Shown piece after piece: positions 25,744 through 33,274 of a stretch of DNA of 64,000 nt. Below the pieces are notes generated by a model that was given only the letters and a program-made list of their open reading frames with translations, did no database searches and was not told the DNA's origin. The position numbers were made by a program, and so were the translations under genes. Origin of the DNA: an uncultured Candidatus Melainabacteria bacterium (lineage in GTDB: Bacteria > Cyanobacteriota > Vampirovibrionia > Gastranaerophilales > Gastranaerophilaceae); NCBI GenBank assembly GCA_934718085.1, contig CAKUZL010000002.1, forward strand, positions 1 to 64,000, read 5' to 3'. The first letter of the stretch is position 1. The number at the start of each line of letters is the position of its first letter.

Positions 25744-26310
25744 ATGAAAAAATTTTTTTTAATGTTAATAACGGTTGTTTTTTGTGCGGCGGCGGAGTGT
25801 TCGGAGCTGCATTCACGCATTGATGCCGAGAATAACGCTTATCGACATAACAACATCGGACTTGATTACGTGCGCGAACGCTATTATTACGGGGCGATAA
25901 AGGAATTTCAGATTGCGATAAATTTAAACCCCGACACGCAGGCAACTTCGGTATATTATAATAATTTGGGGAAAACGTATATTAAAATCGGGTATCCGGG
26001 GCTTGCCGCGGAATGTTTCGAGAAGGCGGTGAAGCAGTATCCGTTGAATTTCGAGTATTATGACAATTTGGTCGACGCGTATGCGCGCAAAGGTGTTGTC
26101 GGTGCGAAACTCAAGCAGTACAAGGCAAATCGGAAAAGTTACCTCGATGACGTGATAATCGGGCTTTTGTACGAGGCGAAGGGGAATGTTTCTACGGCGG
26201 TGACCGTGTATGACGATTTTTGCGCGCGAGAGCCTGATTTGGTGATAACTCCGGCAGTCAAAAAACGAATTCTCAAGCTTACCGAAAAATCCCGCACATA
26301 TCGCGATTAG
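25744..26310 (+). CDS. Secreted TPR-repeat protein
   Basis: A 188-residue protein with a signal peptide (MKKFFLMLITVVFCAAAEC). The Cys at its end could be lipid-modified, although the box (AAEC) is not ideal. Two or three TPR-like repeats follow: NNIGLDYVRERYYYGAIKEFQIAINLNPDT and NNLGKTYIKIGYPGLAAECFEKAVKQYP. A helical basic C-terminus completes it. GGGAAG precedes the ATG. TPR proteins of this type act as periplasmic or envelope scaffolds; no specific partner is evident. Confidence 0.8.
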   Translation: MKKFFLMLITVVFCAAAECSELHSRIDAENNAYRHNNIGLDYVRERYYYGAIKEFQIAINLNPDTQATSVYYNNLGKTYIKIGYPGLAAECFEKAVKQYPLNFEYYDNLVDAYARKGVVGAKLKQYKANRKSYLDDVIIGLLYEAKGNVSTAVTVYDDFCAREPDLVITPAVKKRILKLTEKSRTYRD

Positions 26311-26725
26311 TTTATGACTTTCGGGGTTTGGGTTGTTCATGTTTCGGGGTGCATTATTAAGGCATGCGGCATGCTCGGACGTCACGGATAAGGCATGCTC
26401 GGGCGGCATGCAAGACTGAATTTCGGATATATTTTTTTGTTTGGCGCAAAATCGACGGTATATTTTGCCGTAAAAACGAACGTTTTTTTGTCCGAAATCC
26501 TCATTTTTGCTAATTGTTAAGTATTGTAAAGTTGAATTTTGTGCGGTTGAAAGACAATGAAGACGCAGGGCATGGGGAAGTTTTGCGGCTGCGGGCATGG
26601 AAAGTATAAAGCAATTTTTAAAACGGTTCGGTTTTTATATTCTTGTAGTCGAAACAATGCCGAGAGGCAGCAGAAAAATTAAGAATATTAGGGTAGCGCA
26701 AGAACATTGCGAAAGGAGTTTTGAT
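26311..26725. other. Intergenic region with four GGCATGC motifs
   Basis: A 415-bp gap upstream of the FKG protein gene. Within 26361-26411 the palindromic GGCATGC occurs four times (26361, 26368, 26392, 26405), partly as a longer AAGGCATGCTCGG unit. The rest is AT-rich with no convincing ORF or RNA. A frame open from 26597 joins the downstream gene but lacks a ribosome site. Confidence 0.6.
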
Positions 26726-28162
26726 ATGGCAATAAACGTCAACGGAGCAACACCTTATCAGCCGATAACGGCAACGAAGAACAAGCAAACTTTTAAAGGG
26801 TCGGATGTACAATCCGCGCCGGAACAAAAAGAAGGCGGTAATGCACTTCTTTGGGGGTCGATAGCGGCTCTCGGTTTAGCTGCCGTTACGGGGATTGCAG
26901 TTCACAAATGGGGTCCTAACACCAAAGCTCTCGAGACGGCACAATCACAATTGAAAACTGCTCAAGAAGCTCTGACAAATAAATTTACTTCAACGACAAA
27001 GGCTTGTGAAGCCATCGGATTTAAGGAAGCTGACGGCATTATGAAAAATGATGCGGGTGAGGTGCTTAATTCGGTTGTTAAAATTGCCGAAGGTAAGGGT
27101 GAAGTTACTTTTAATCAAGGTAAGAGAGTGTCTTCCGTGTTTACTTTCGAGAATGCTGCGGAAAAAGGTACGTCTTCTATTACTTACGGGGCAACCGAAG
27201 ACGGCAGCAAGCTGCTTACCCAAACAATAGAGATTGAGGGTAAGGATCCTAAATATTATCAATATACTCTTGATAAAGCTACCGGTAAATATAATAAAGT
27301 CGAATGCGAAATGAAAGACAAAGTCATTACCCCTCTTGAAAATGCCGCGTCTATATCCGTCGATGCCCCCGAATATGCTCTTAATGCTCCTACGGCTAAA
27401 GCAGCGCCCACGGCACAACCCGCAACAAGTGCAGCTAACCAATCTGCGGCAGCAACACAAACATCCGCTCAAGCTCCCGCGGCTGCGGCTAATCCGGCAG
27501 CAAAAGCCCCTGCAAATCAAGCGACGCAGGCACAACAACCGGCAGCACAAACAGCTGCCGCATCGGCTCAACCAGCAACAGGTGCGGCAACACAAGCCCC
27601 TGCTCAACAACCCGCAACTGCAGCTCAGACGACAGCAAAAGCTTCGTCAAACCAAGCAGCGGCAGCACAACAAGGTACTGCAAATACTCAAAATACAAAA
27701 GCGGCCGCCAAAACACAGCAACTTCAAAGTGGAGCAAAAACACAACAACTGAAAAACGGAGCAAAAACGCAAACATTTACTCCTTTTGAAAATGCATATT
27801 TTGCAAAAAATCTTAAAATTGAAAACGGGCGTTTAGTAGGCGTTAACGGTAATTATTCCGGAAATTTAAAATTGACTTCTAAAAATAAAAACACTAACTA
27901 CACACTCTCTTTTGACGACGGAAAAATTGTAAACGTAAAAACCGTAAGTCCTCAAAAAGGTAAATCCGTTTGCAAAAACAAAATTATAGCCTATAAAGGA
28001 AATGATGTTCAAGTTCAAACAGCAGGTACAAATCCCATCGTTGCTACTGCAAAATTTGACCCCACAACAGGTACCTATAATGAGGTAACAATAAATGGAA
28101 AAAATAATGGTTCAATGGATCTTCAAACTTTCTTAAAGCAGGTTTTAAGAGTATCTGAATAA
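26726..28162 (+). CDS. Single-pass FKG-motif membrane protein with Ala/Gln/Pro-rich stalk
   Basis: A 478-residue protein. Residues 1-30 end in a TFKG motif. One membrane helix follows at about 45-65 (LLWGSIAALGLAAVTGIAV), then a charged coiled-coil-like stretch. Domain one (to about residue 222) includes TYGATEDGSKLLTQTIEIE. A low-complexity Ala/Gln/Pro/Thr linker spans about 222-345, and a second beta-rich domain ends in DLQTFLKQVLRVSE. I chose ATG 26726 because GAAAGGAG is upstream. Codons 163-222 are repeated exactly, inverted, at 28313-28492. The likely location is the cell envelope; no enzymatic motif is seen. It shares N-terminal architecture with the gene at 33275. Confidence 0.8.
   Translation: MAINVNGATPYQPITATKNKQTFKGSDVQSAPEQKEGGNALLWGSIAALGLAAVTGIAVHKWGPNTKALETAQSQLKTAQEALTNKFTSTTKACEAIGFKEADGIMKNDAGEVLNSVVKIAEGKGEVTFNQGKRVSSVFTFENAAEKGTSSITYGATEDGSKLLTQTIEIEGKDPKYYQYTLDKATGKYNKVECEMKDKVITPLENAASISVDAPEYALNAPTAKAAPTAQPATSAANQSAAATQTSAQAPAAAANPAAKAPANQATQAQQPAAQTAAASAQPATGAATQAPAQQPATAAQTTAKASSNQAAAAQQGTANTQNTKAAAKTQQLQSGAKTQQLKNGAKTQTFTPFENAYFAKNLKIENGRLVGVNGNYSGNLKLTSKNKNTNYTLSFDDGKIVNVKTVSPQKGKSVCKNKIIAYKGNDVQVQTAGTNPIVATAKFDPTTGTYNEVTINGKNNGSMDLQTFLKQVLRVSE
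27212..27391 (+). repeat. 180-bp perfect inverted repeat, left arm
   Basis: Codons 163-222 of the FKG protein gene are identical, base for base, to the reverse complement of 28313-28492 (compared by eye over all 180 bases). The arms are separated by 921 bp. Identity stops abruptly at both ends. Confidence 0.95.
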
Positions 28163-28163
28163 T

Positions 28164-28193
28164 AAAAAAGCGGAAGTTACCTTCCGCTTTTTT
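28164..28193 (+). terminator. Terminator between the FKG gene and its broken paralogue
   Basis: A perfect 13-bp stem (AAAAAAGCGGAAG / CTTCCGCTTTTTT, loop TTAC) begins one base past the stop. Its symmetry lets it terminate transcription in both directions. Confidence 0.9.
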
Positions 28194-28217
28194 GTTTTAT
28201 GTGACGTAAAAATATTT

Positions 28218-28492
28218 TTATGCAACTTTCAAAAAGTGTTCAAGAAATTCTTGAGTACTTATATCTTTAAGTTTTTCGCCTTTTTGATTTTTTAAGGTGC
28301 CGGTTTAGCAACAGGAGCATTAAGAGCATATTCGGGGGCATCGACGGATATAGACGCGGCATTTTCAAGAGGGGTAATGACTTTGTCTTTCATTTCGCAT
28401 TCGACTTTATTATATTTACCGGTAGCTTTATCAAGAGTATATTGATAATATTTAGGATCCTTACCCTCAATCTCTATTGTTTGGGTAAGCAG
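28218..28492 (-). pseudogene. Broken paralogue fragment of the FKG membrane protein
   Basis: On the minus strand, 28492-28313 encodes the same 60 residues as codons 163-222 of the neighbouring gene. It continues as VAKPAP and a stop at 28294-28292. In another frame, 28305-28218 encodes TGTLKNQKGEKL, then DISTQEFLEHFLKVA and a stop. That resembles the C-terminus of the intact protein (TGTYNEV..., DLQTFLKQVLRVSE). So this is a paralogue lacking its 5' part, with its middle deleted and a frame change. No start or promoter is visible. Confidence 0.8.
28313..28492 (-). repeat. 180-bp perfect inverted repeat, right arm
   Basis: Reverse complement of 27212-27391 with no mismatch. Inversion between the arms would attach the six-residue tail VAKPAP to residue 222 of the intact gene and move the long C-terminal half to the minus-strand fragment. 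Confidence 0.95.
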
Positions 28493-28880
28493 GTGAACAA
28501 AAACTCCGGGGTTCGTACAAATTGTGGAGGCTCGGGACGCGATGTGTCGCGCAAACCGGAGCCCGCCGGAAAATTCAACCTTCGAAGAGATTTCTGTGAG
28601 GCTTTACAAGCGGCGCGTCGAGCAGTGTTCCGACTTCTCCCGTTCGATTGCCTGTTGAGTCTTGCATTCGCTCCGCAGATTTGTTTTCTCTCCGGTCTGC
28701 CGCCCCGCCCGCGGGGCGAGAGTTTTTGTTCCGCCCCTCTGCCTCCGCCCCCTTAATCCGTTTCCTCTGCGCCCGAGAAGGTACGCGCCGTTTCAAGTTT
28801 CGCGATTTGCCGGGCAGCGTCCGACCCGCGATTCGGGTAACTCTCTCCGAGGGCGTGGGTGCGAGACTTTAATCGTTCAA
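28493..28880. other. GC-rich structured island without a recognised gene
   Basis: About 390 bp of visibly higher GC than both flanks, starting exactly where the inverted repeat ends. Hairpins are visible: CTCCGG (28504) with CCGGAG (28556) enclosing CGCGA-TGTG-TCGCG, and a GCCCCG/CGGGGC palindrome near 28700 followed by GAGAGTTTTTG. Several frames are open on both strands, but none has a ribosome site, and arginine and proline content is high, as expected of GC-rich noncoding DNA. I see no RNase P, tmRNA, SRP or 6S signature. It may be a repeat element, a structured RNA, or an assembly join. Confidence 0.6.
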
Positions 28881-28910
28881 AATATTCCGAGTCCTTTCCG
28901 AACTTTGTAT

Positions 28911-29066
28911 TTAAGGATTTTCGTCCTTGCCTAAAAATTCGCCCGACAATGCCTGCCCTGCTGCTTCGGGTTTGTTGTCATTCAGACCCGCGAAAAACGT
29001 CCGTGCGGAACCTTCGACATCTGTTGTAACGTCTGCAGGCAAAAACGTTTCAACATGACAAAAAGG
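28911..29066 (-). pseudogene. Possible C-terminal gene remnant
   Basis: The minus strand reads CHVETFLPADVTTDVEGS, then ARTFFAGLNDNKPEAAGQ, ALSGEFLGKDENP and a stop, with codon use like the real genes around it. Upstream the frame passes into the sepF terminator with no start. It could be the 3' end of a gene cut by rearrangement, or chance. I do not recognise the family. Confidence 0.25.
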
Positions 29067-29094
29067 CGCATTCTTTAAAGAGTGCACCTTTTTT
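29061..29094 (-). terminator. Terminator of sepF
   Basis: On the minus strand, AAAAGGTGCACTCT-TTAA-AGAATGCGCCTTTT forms a stem with one T-G pair and one mismatch and ends in a T-run. It lies 17 bp past the sepF stop. Confidence 0.7.
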
Positions 29095-29110
29095 ATATTG
29101 TAACGGTAAA

Positions 29111-29596
29111 CTATTGTTGTTGGGGTTGAGTCCAAAGCGCGTCTTTGATGAGTTTGCTTTTTTGCGACTCTGCCGAGAGAGCGACGTTTACGGGAGTGAA
29201 AATGAAAACATTTTCGCCGATTTTTTGTTGATTGCCGTTGAGGGCAAGCGTTGCGCCGCAGAGAAAATCAACGATTCTGAGTGCAAGTTCTCTGTCGAGA
29301 AGGTGAAGATTTAAAATAACGGATTTTCTGTCTTTCAAATGTTTCACGATGGCGACCGATTCGTCGTACGAACGCGGTTCGCAAATAAGAACCTCGTAGC
29401 CTTTGTAGGGGTGATCTACGACCACCTTAAGGTCTCTTTCTCTTTGTTTAACGGGTTGTTGCGCGAGGGCGAGGTTGTCTTCCGTTTTGTATGAAGTTTC
29501 GTCCACAATATTGTCGTAATATCCGTTATCGTCTTTATCGTCAAATCCCGAAGTTAAATAATCAATCACCGATCTGAGCTTGTCTGTTACCGTCAC
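29111..29596 (-). CDS. sepF: Cell division protein SepF
   Basis: A 161-residue protein. The N-terminal amphipathic helix is MTVTDKLRSVIDYLTSG, followed by an acidic linker. The SepF core contains YEVLICEPRSYDES, IVKHLKDRKSVILNLHLLD and RIVDFLCGATLALNG. It tethers FtsZ to the membrane in cyanobacteria and Gram-positives. The start is GTG with GGGAGG nine bases upstream. It follows the pipY/yggS gene by 60 bp, an order conserved in cyanobacteria and Firmicutes. Confidence 0.93.
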   Translation of the reverse strand: MTVTDKLRSVIDYLTSGFDDKDDNGYYDNIVDETSYKTEDNLALAQQPVKQRERDLKVVVDHPYKGYEVLICEPRSYDESVAIVKHLKDRKSVILNLHLLDRELALRIVDFLCGATLALNGNQQKIGENVFIFTPVNVALSAESQKSKLIKDALWTQPQQQ

Positions 29597-29656
29597 TTTA
29601 ATTTTCCTCCCATAGAATATTTTAAATTTTTTATATCACCGTAATTTTATTTTTAA

Positions 29657-30319
29657 TTATCGAAAAAGAACCCTGCCGAGTCTTATCATTGTAGAGCCTT
29701 GTTGAACCGCGATTTTGTAGTCGTTGCTCATCCCTTCCGAGATTATCGGTAACGGCACATTGAAATTCGACCGTAACTTGTCGCGAATTTCGCGAATTTG
29801 CGCGAACAGACCCGCGAGGTATTTTTCGTCGTCCGAAATCGGCGCGATGTTCATCACTCCTTTGACGTTCAGTCCCGGAAGGTTCACGATTTCTGCGAAA
29901 GCGTCGAAGACGCAATCCGTGCGAAAACCGAATTTTGATTGTTCGTCGGCGTTGTTGATTTGAACGAGAACGTCTTGAACGATGTTTTTTTCGCAAGCTT
30001 CGGAGCTGATTTTTCGGGCGAGTTTGACCGAATCGACGGAGTGAATGAGGTCGAATTTTCCGACGGCATCTTTGACTTTATTGGTCTGAAGGTGTCCTAT
30101 CAGATGAAATCTCGAGTTTTTGCGAATTTCTTCGGGCAGTCGTTCGAACTTTGAAAGTGCGTCCGCCACTCTGTTTTCGCCGAAATCTCTCAATCCCGCG
30201 TTGTAGTACGCGATAATTCCGTGTTCGTCAAAATACTTAGTTACAGCGATTATTACGGGTTTACAAGGTTCAATTTCATTTTGCACGGCTTCAATGCGTC
30301 GTGCTACGTCTTCAAACAT
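29657..30319 (-). CDS. yggS: PLP-binding homeostasis protein (YggS/PipY/PLPBP)
   Basis: A 220-residue TIM-barrel PLP carrier. The PLP lysine lies in IIAVTKYFD. Further landmarks are DFGENRVADAL, FHLIGHLQTNKVKD, HSVDSVKLA, VLVQINNADEQSKFGF and ISEGMSNDYKIAVQQGSTMIRLG (phosphate binding). It buffers free PLP and affects amino-acid metabolism; in cyanobacteria it is PipY next to PipX. No pipX is beside it here. GGAGAGGA precedes the ATG. Confidence 0.93.
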   Translation of the reverse strand: MFEDVARRIEAVQNEIEPCKPVIIAVTKYFDEHGIIAYYNAGLRDFGENRVADALSKFERLPEEIRKNSRFHLIGHLQTNKVKDAVGKFDLIHSVDSVKLARKISSEACEKNIVQDVLVQINNADEQSKFGFRTDCVFDAFAEIVNLPGLNVKGVMNIAPISDDEKYLAGLFAQIREIRDKLRSNFNVPLPIISEGMSNDYKIAVQQGSTMIRLGRVLFR

Positions 30320-30839
30320 GCGCGCATCCTCTCCATGCTTTTGTATAAATCCATTATAAACAATGAATGCGAATGATACAACAGAAAAAAAGGAAAAATG
30401 AAAAATTTTTTACAATCGACACCCGAAAACCCATGTCGGGCATGCTTTTACATGATTTGAAAATTTTTGAAAAATTTTTTAAAACGCGTTACATTTGTTT
30501 ACATTCGCCCTCGGGCTTTATTTTTGCGTAGTTTTGTTAAGTAAATTTAATTAATTTTCCCCGGCGAAAATCACCTTCCCGCGCGGGGCATGCCTTTGCA
30601 ATACTTTTTTAAGAAAAATTATGTAAAATTTTTTAAAAAATTTTTTTCGGCGAATTGTTCACTCGCATTAAAGCTTTTCGCGATTTGTACGAAAATACTT
30701 GTAAATATTGTCTTGCAAACCAAACATTTCGAACCCGGTTTGTACTATACTTATATTGAAGTTTGCGAAATTGACCTTTGTGTCAATGTAAAACAATTAA
30801 AAAAGTATTATCCTGTAATAAATTGAGGAGAACGGGCAA
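30320..30839. other. 520-bp AT-rich intergenic region
   Basis: It separates divergent yggS and the adenosyltransferase gene. It holds GCATGC motifs near 30434 and 30592 and several A/T tracts. A 78-residue open frame at 30590-30826 has Phe/Lys/Leu-rich low-quality content and no ribosome site, so I do not call it. I looked for cobalamin-riboswitch boxes and did not see them. Confidence 0.55.
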
Positions 30840-31373
30840 GTGTTGGAACACGGATACATCCAAATATATACCGGCGACGGAAAGGGCAAAACCACCGCTT
30901 CTTTAGGGTTGGCACTCAGAGCTCTCGGGCATGGTTGGAAAGTTTTGGTAATCCAGTTTGCAAAGGGCGACAAAGGTACCTGCTACGGCGAAATCGCTTC
31001 CGCTACGCAGTTTTTGCCGAATATGAAAGTCGTTCAGTTCGGCATGGACAGAGTCGTTTATTCTCACAACATTTCGCTCGGTGATTTCAAAGAAGCCCGA
31101 AAAGGTCTCGAATACGCAAAACAAGCGATTTCGAGCGGCGAATACGGACTTATTATCCTCGACGAAATTAATATTTGCATCGATTTGGGCATGATTAAGG
31201 TTTCGGAAGTCAAAGAAATGCTCAGAAATAAACCCGAAAGCCTTGAAATCGTTCTGACCGGCAGAAGAGCGCACCCCGAACTCATCGCGATGGCTCACCT
31301 TGTGACGGAAATGAAACCCATTAAACATTATTTCGACATCGGAGTTTTGGCTCGTCAAGGTATCGAATATTAG
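30840..31373 (+). CDS. btuR: Cob(I)alamin adenosyltransferase (CobA/BtuR type)
   Basis: A 177-residue P-loop enzyme that forms adenosylcobalamin. It has YIQIYTGDGKGKTTASLGLALRA (Walker A), VIQFAKGDKGTCYGE, LIILDEINICIDLGMI (Walker B) and a C-terminal ending in KHYFDIGVLARQGIEY, all typical of CobA. The start is GTG with GAGGAG about nine bases upstream. It implies use or salvage of B12 coenzyme; no cobamide pathway gene is next to it. Confidence 0.93.
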   Translation: MLEHGYIQIYTGDGKGKTTASLGLALRALGHGWKVLVIQFAKGDKGTCYGEIASATQFLPNMKVVQFGMDRVVYSHNISLGDFKEARKGLEYAKQAISSGEYGLIILDEINICIDLGMIKVSEVKEMLRNKPESLEIVLTGRRAHPELIAMAHLVTEMKPIKHYFDIGVLARQGIEY

Positions 31374-31497
31374 TTTTCGGTGTGTTTCGACAGCCGTGCA
31401 TTCTTGTAGCGTTTTTTCGGTTTTATAATATTTCCCGTCGTTAAAAAAATCCGGGTTTGGTTTTGTATATAATCTTTGTGCATGCAGGTTTTTGTAT

Positions 31498-31503
31498 TAT
31501 AAT
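31498..31503 (+). promoter_or_regulatory. -10 box close to the start of the GT39-like gene
   Basis: TATAAT lies nine bases before ATG 31513, which would leave a 5' leader of only a few bases. A second TATAAT is at 31468-31473. Confidence 0.4.
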
Positions 31504-31512
31504 TCCTTTAAG

Positions 31513-33069
31513 ATGAATCGAACGAAAAAAATATATTTTAAAACGATTGAGTTTTTTCAAACGCATTTCAATGTTTTTGTTATTTCCTTTATCGTTTTGG
31601 TCGGGGTGTTTTTCAGAGTAAAATTGTTTGCGGCAAACTACGCTTTTATTTTTGACGAGGCGGCTCTTGTTGCAAATATAATCAACCTCGAGACGACGAA
31701 CATATTCGCTCCGCTTCAATACGAACAAGTTTGTCCGCCTTTTTCTTTGGTGGCGTTTAAATTGTTGCACGAAACGACAAAAAATATTTTGCCTTATGAA
31801 GCGTCTTTTCGAATATTTCCCTTGCTTTGCGGAATTTTGTCGTTACCGTTGTTTGCATATTTGTTGAATTCCGTTTCAGAAAAAAAGTATTTTGTTTGGA
31901 CGGGGTTGTTTCTGTTGGCGTTGAACAAATTTGCAATTATATATTCGTGTACCGCAAAGCAGTATTCTGCGGAGTTGTTTTTTGCGATTTTTTTGTTGAC
32001 GATATTTTTCACAACCGACATCAAGCGAATTTCGAATAAAAAATTAGTTTTATTGTCGGCATTGATTGCGGTTGCACCGTTTTTTTCGTTTGTCGGTTAT
32101 GTAATAATTTTTGCCGGAGCGGCGGTTTGGTTTGCAGAATGTTACAAATCGCAACAATTGAAGAAATTTTTCCGGATGTCGGCGGTACCTGCCGTTTCGG
32201 CAGTATTCTTGTTTGCCTGCTGGTTTAAAAACGTTTATGCGTCGCAAAGCGAGTTTATGTTCAATTATTGGCACTATATAAACCCTCATTTTTTGACCGT
32301 CGATAATTTTGTTTATACCGTAAAATTTTTGTTGATAAATCTTTCCCGGCTCAGCGTTTCTCAATATTGGGTTACGAAAACCATGCCGTTTGCTTTTTTT
32401 GTAATAAATTTTTATTTTGTTGTCGGAGCGATATTGGTTGTTCAACTTTTTTTGAAAAAATATAAAATCGTGACACTGACGGTTTTGCCTGTTTTAATGA
32501 TGATTGTTGCGGGATTTTTTGCTTATCCGTTCGTTGAAAGATGTATTTTGTTTGTTTTGCCGTGCTTGCTGATTTTATTGTCTTCCGCGCTGATTCCGAT
32601 TAAAGAATCAAAATATTTAACGGTTTTGTTTTTGATTTTAATCGTTGATTTGGTTCGGTGTTCCGATTTGAATTACGGGTATTTTTTTAACGGCAAATTA
32701 CGGTCGTTGTACCATGTTTTGACAGACTACAATCCTAAAATGACGGGCATTATTGCGACGAAAAGCTGCTTTACGGCTTATTCGGGCAAGACTGAGGTTT
32801 TGTACGATTTGGATATATGGAAAAATTTTGACGAAAACGAGTTTGAAAATTTCATAAAAAGCCTTTCGCCCGGAAATTATTATATTTATTTGCCTTATGA
32901 CAGGTATAAATCGGATTATAACGAAATGTTGGCGGAATATATAGAAAAATCGGAATTGATAAAAGTTGTGAAAATAACCGATTATGATAAAAAATTACCC
33001 GAATTTACGGCACATATCGTAAAAAATAAAAACACAGCAAAACCGGCAGTTTCGGTCGATTTTTTTTGA
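31513..33069 (+). CDS. GT39/PMT-like membrane glycosyltransferase
   Basis: A 518-residue protein with an N-terminal cytoplasmic stub and about ten to eleven membrane helices. The first periplasmic loop begins FDEAALVANIINLETTN, in the position of the catalytic Asp-Glu loop of ArnT/PMT-type lipid-linked sugar transferases. A soluble C-terminal part (from about residue 400) is less conserved. Such enzymes move sugars from polyprenyl phosphate to lipid A, protein or polymers. Its DNA is more AT-rich than most neighbours. ATG 31513 is preferred over TTG 31492, which lies upstream of the -10. Confidence 0.72.
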   Translation: MNRTKKIYFKTIEFFQTHFNVFVISFIVLVGVFFRVKLFAANYAFIFDEAALVANIINLETTNIFAPLQYEQVCPPFSLVAFKLLHETTKNILPYEASFRIFPLLCGILSLPLFAYLLNSVSEKKYFVWTGLFLLALNKFAIIYSCTAKQYSAELFFAIFLLTIFFTTDIKRISNKKLVLLSALIAVAPFFSFVGYVIIFAGAAVWFAECYKSQQLKKFFRMSAVPAVSAVFLFACWFKNVYASQSEFMFNYWHYINPHFLTVDNFVYTVKFLLINLSRLSVSQYWVTKTMPFAFFVINFYFVVGAILVVQLFLKKYKIVTLTVLPVLMMIVAGFFAYPFVERCILFVLPCLLILLSSALIPIKESKYLTVLFLILIVDLVRCSDLNYGYFFNGKLRSLYHVLTDYNPKMTGIIATKSCFTAYSGKTEVLYDLDIWKNFDENEFENFIKSLSPGNYYIYLPYDRYKSDYNEMLAEYIEKSELIKVVKITDYDKKLPEFTAHIVKNKNTAKPAVSVDFF

Positions 33070-33161
33070 CATTTCGAAAATCCGAAAAACCTTCGGAACG
33101 GCGTTTGTAAAGTTTTGTAAAATTAAATTTAAAATCGCAGAAATCCTTGATACAATGCCCT

Positions 33162-33215
33162 TAGGATAGGATAGGATAGGATAGGATAGGATAGGATAGG
33201 ATAGGATAGGATAGG
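33162..33215. repeat. 5-bp tandem repeat ATAGG, about 11 copies
   Basis: Ten exact copies of ATAGG (33166-33215) follow a partial TAGG. The array ends 59 bp before the start of the FKG coiled-coil gene, within its 5' region. Slippage would change spacing by multiples of five without touching coding sequence. Confidence 0.95.
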
Positions 33216-33274
33216 GGCAATTTTTGTTCGCTTTTTGTTTTTATAAATATGTGTCTTAAAACAAGGAGCATGGT

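Noticed and set aside
28493..28880. RNase P RNA, tmRNA, SRP RNA or tRNA in the GC-rich segment
   Set aside because: None of the conserved cores of these RNAs, nor a T-loop with acceptor pairing, could be found.
28442..28934. Several overlapping open frames on both strands of the GC-rich island
   Set aside because: High GC lowers stop frequency in all frames; none has a ribosome site or domain pattern.
30590..30826. 78-residue open frame
   Set aside because: AT-rich low-complexity content, no ribosome site, no motif; probably chance in an intergenic region.
30320..30839. Cobalamin riboswitch upstream of the adenosyltransferase
   Set aside because: No B12-box or core sequence visible.
33162..33215. 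Possible CRISPR array
   Set aside because: The unit is 5 bp with no spacers and no cas genes nearby; it is a simple tandem repeat.
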